Part shown: positions 45,290-46,673 of the stretch, one piece after another | How positions within the stretch are numbered: the first letter of the stretch is position 1 | Layout: each line of letters opens with the position of its first letter | Origin: Vulcanimicrobiota bacterium | GTDB lineage: Bacteria; Vulcanimicrobiota; Vulcanimicrobiia; Eremiobacterales; Eremiobacteraceae | Reading direction: 5' to 3' | DNA length: 46,673 nucleotides | Assembly: GCA_019235715.1 (NCBI GenBank) | Contig: JAFAKE010000095.1 | Location: 1 to 46,673, forward strand | The notes under the pieces: generated by a model | Told to the model about the DNA's origin: nothing | Seen by the model: the letters and a program-made list of their open reading frames with translations, nothing else | Databases searched by the model: none | Made by a program: the position numbers and the translations under genes

Positions 45290-45670
45290 GTGCAACTACG
45301 TCACGCTCGCGGCAGCAAACAAATCGCGGCGCTCGCCGAATTGCAGGATCAACCCCAGACTGCCAAGTTCGAAGCGGCGGAACACACCGTAAGAACCGAG
45401 CTGGAAGCGAAGCTCAAAGATCCCGAATTTCGGTATCAGTGTAGCCACCGAGCCGCACGGACTCCCGAAACTCGCTTGTTCATGTCCAAGATCAACACCG
45501 TCGGGAACTTCTACGAAAATATGGGACTGCTCATGAAGTCGGGGTTGGTCGATCGCGATCTTCTCTTAGACACGTGGAGTGGACAAATACCAGCAACCTG
45601 GGAGCGGCTCTCTCCATTTCGCATTCTCACCCCGCAAGACTGGCTCTCGAATCATGCTAAGGGCGCATAG
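45290..45670 (+). CDS. 5'-truncated membrane-protein remnant, DUF4760-like
   Basis: 126 codons from a GTG at 45290. The frame is open back to a TAG at 45230, and the upstream codons encode a clear TM segment (TTFGTFIVIAATAIAALVQL), yet no ATG, GTG or TTG precedes it. A start at GTG 45290 would leave out the membrane anchor. The rest (NFYENMGLLMKSGLVDRDLL, ATWERLSP) resembles DUF4760-type proteins; the name is tentative. The frame begins 14 bases after the tRNA-Thr gene, so the true 5' end was probably lost by recombination at the tRNA. It may be a pseudogene. Confidence 0.5.
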   Translation: MQLRHARGSKQIAALAELQDQPQTAKFEAAEHTVRTELEAKLKDPEFRYQCSHRAARTPETRLFMSKINTVGNFYENMGLLMKSGLVDRDLLLDTWSGQIPATWERLSPFRILTPQDWLSNHAKGA

Positions 45671-45761
45671 ACTTGCCGTCCCGGAAGGGCGGACCGGAGC
45701 AAGGATTTATTGTGTTATATAGTCAATTCTCCGAACAAAACCCCTTAAGCGAGCGTGAATT

Positions 45762-46268
45762 ATGACAGAAAATCCTGAAATCGATGCCCTTGACCTGAAG
45801 CTGCTCGAAGCGCTCCAGAACAATGCGCGCTCGACCTTCGCGGAGCTCGGCGACATCGTCGGTCTCAAGGCGTCCTCCGTCCATGACCGCGTCAAGCGCC
45901 TAGAGGCGCGCGGCTACGTGCGCCGCTATTCGGCGCAGCTTGACGGCCAGCGGCTCGGCATATCGCTGACCGCATTCGTCAGCTGCTACACCTCGGCTGA
46001 CACCGGCTACGACGAGTTCAACGAGGCGGTCAAGCAATTGCCGGAAGTCTGCGAAGTCCATAGCGTCGCCGGCGAAGAGACGTACTTCCTCAAGGTCATG
46101 ACGCGCTCGACCGGGCATCTCGACGATTTCCTCACGCGCCTTAAGCAGATCAAGGGTCTCGTGCGCAGCAAGACGATGATCGTGCTGTCGACGCCGTTTG
46201 AGCGCGGTGGCATCGCGTTGGGCAGTGCGCAGGCGCAACCGGTTCGCCGCCTGCAAAGGGTAAGCTAA
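45762..46268 (+). CDS. Lrp/AsnC-family transcriptional regulator
   Basis: A 168-residue regulator with an N-terminal winged HTH (IDALDLKLLEALQNNARSTFAELGDIVGLKASSVHDRVKRLEARGYV) and a C-terminal RAM/AsnC effector-binding domain (GYDEFNEAV, VCEVHSVAGEETYFLKVMT). These proteins sense amino acids and form octamers. The promoter region (45700-45761) is unusually AT-rich (TTATATAGTC), suiting a regulatory site, but no clear -35/-10 pair was found. The next gene, a lysine 2,3-aminomutase-like enzyme, starts nine bases after its stop and may be its target. Confidence 0.9.
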   Translation: MTENPEIDALDLKLLEALQNNARSTFAELGDIVGLKASSVHDRVKRLEARGYVRRYSAQLDGQRLGISLTAFVSCYTSADTGYDEFNEAVKQLPEVCEVHSVAGEETYFLKVMTRSTGHLDDFLTRLKQIKGLVRSKTMIVLSTPFERGGIALGSAQAQPVRRLQRVS

Positions 46269-46277
46269 GACAAGCCA

Positions 46278-46673
46278 TGGCGAAGACCGACATCACCGTG
46301 CCGACTATAGAAGCCGCTCCGCACGCGCTCAAGCCTCCGGCGGGTCCCGAAGCGTTCGAGCACATGCAATTCCGCGACGGCGAGTTCTGGCGCGAGATCC
46401 CCGCATACAAAGACGTCGACGAGACGACGTTCCTCGATTGGCTCTGGCAGAGCAAACACTCGGTCAAGTCGCCGGATGAGCTGATGGCGACGATCCAAGG
46501 TTTGGTCGAGCCTGCGTTCTTTGAAGACGTACGCCAAGGATTTCATCGGGCGCCGATGCAGGTGCGCATCTCGCCCTACATGATCGCTTCGATCGATTGG
46601 AAGAACCCGTACAATGACCCGATTCGCACGCAGTTCTTGCCGCTCGCATCGCGTCTGCTGCCCGATCATCCGC
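46278..46673 (+). CDS. Lysine 2,3-aminomutase-family radical SAM enzyme, N-terminal part (3' partial)
   Basis: 132 codons from ATG 46278 to the window edge. The N-terminus matches the KamA/AblA group: FWREIPAYKDVDETTFLDWLWQSKHSVKS, MQVRISPYMIASIDWKNPYNDPIRTQFLPL. The PLP lysine and the CxxxCxxC cluster motif would lie beyond the end, so the catalytic sites cannot be checked. KamA converts L-lysine to L-beta-lysine for lysine fermentation or the osmolyte N-acetyl-beta-lysine. The upstream Lrp-type gene suggests amino-acid control. Confidence 0.8.

Noticed and set aside
45675-45700. CCGTCC-CGGAA-GGGCGG hairpin after the remnant gene
   Set aside because: Includes a G-U pair and lacks a T-run directly after; too weak to call.

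Overview
The window is high-GC bacterial chromosomal DNA, densely coding, with many genes that overlap by a few bases and many GTG or TTG starts. It combines traits rarely seen together. A TonB-dependent receptor implies an outer membrane. A full hopanoid gene set is present. A block in the Bacillus order (yacL-like, ispD, ispF, gltX, cysE, cysS, rlmB, sigH) ends in a close match to the sporulation sigma factor SigH. This mix suggests a deep-branching diderm relative of the Terrabacteria; Candidatus Eremiobacterota (WPS-2) is my best guess. That assignment is inference from gene content; no 16S rRNA is present.

Layout. 1-4679: the 3' end of a secreted BNR beta-propeller protein, convergent with a large TonB-dependent receptor, with a hairpin terminator between them. 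4876-8585 (minus): hutH and hutU of histidine degradation, followed by a YcxB-like membrane protein. 8663-10806 (plus): cmk, plsC, ispH. 10792-20936 (minus): a nine-gene isoprenoid/hopanoid operon read as polyprenyl diphosphate synthase, type 2 IPP isomerase fused to a YjbQ domain, hpnC, hpnD, hpnE, shc, hpnH, hpnA, hpnG. Together these would carry IPP/DMAPP through FPP, presqualene-PP, hydroxysqualene, squalene and hopene to adenosyl- and ribosylhopane. 21103-25283 (plus): a double GT-C membrane glycosyltransferase and a GT2 dolichol-phosphate-mannose-synthase-like enzyme, probably a donor/acceptor pair for surface glycosylation. 25294-28895: yebC, a kinase-less PASTA protein, rpe, thiL. 28973-29722: an unknown exported protein. 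29728-29919 (minus): rpmB.

30000-42988 (plus) is a long housekeeping run. It starts with fatty-acid activation for phospholipids (fakA, plsX, a DegV/fakB), then a cupin and hemW. The conserved yacL-like to sigH block follows, including the MEP-pathway genes ispD and ispF. sigH has its own near-consensus promoter and a strong terminator. 43067-46673 is looser: a small membrane protein, a HAD phosphatase, a YflT-like stress protein, tRNA-Thr(UGU), a 5'-truncated membrane-protein remnant, an Lrp/AsnC regulator and the start of a lysine 2,3-aminomutase-like radical SAM gene that runs off the window.

The genes converge on the cell envelope: MEP-pathway isoprenoids, squalene/hopanoids, phospholipid head steps and polyprenyl-linked glycosylation. 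The most unusual item is the IPP isomerase-YjbQ fusion inside the hopanoid operon. No CRISPR array, insertion sequence or phage module was seen, and no stretch over 300 bases lacks a gene.
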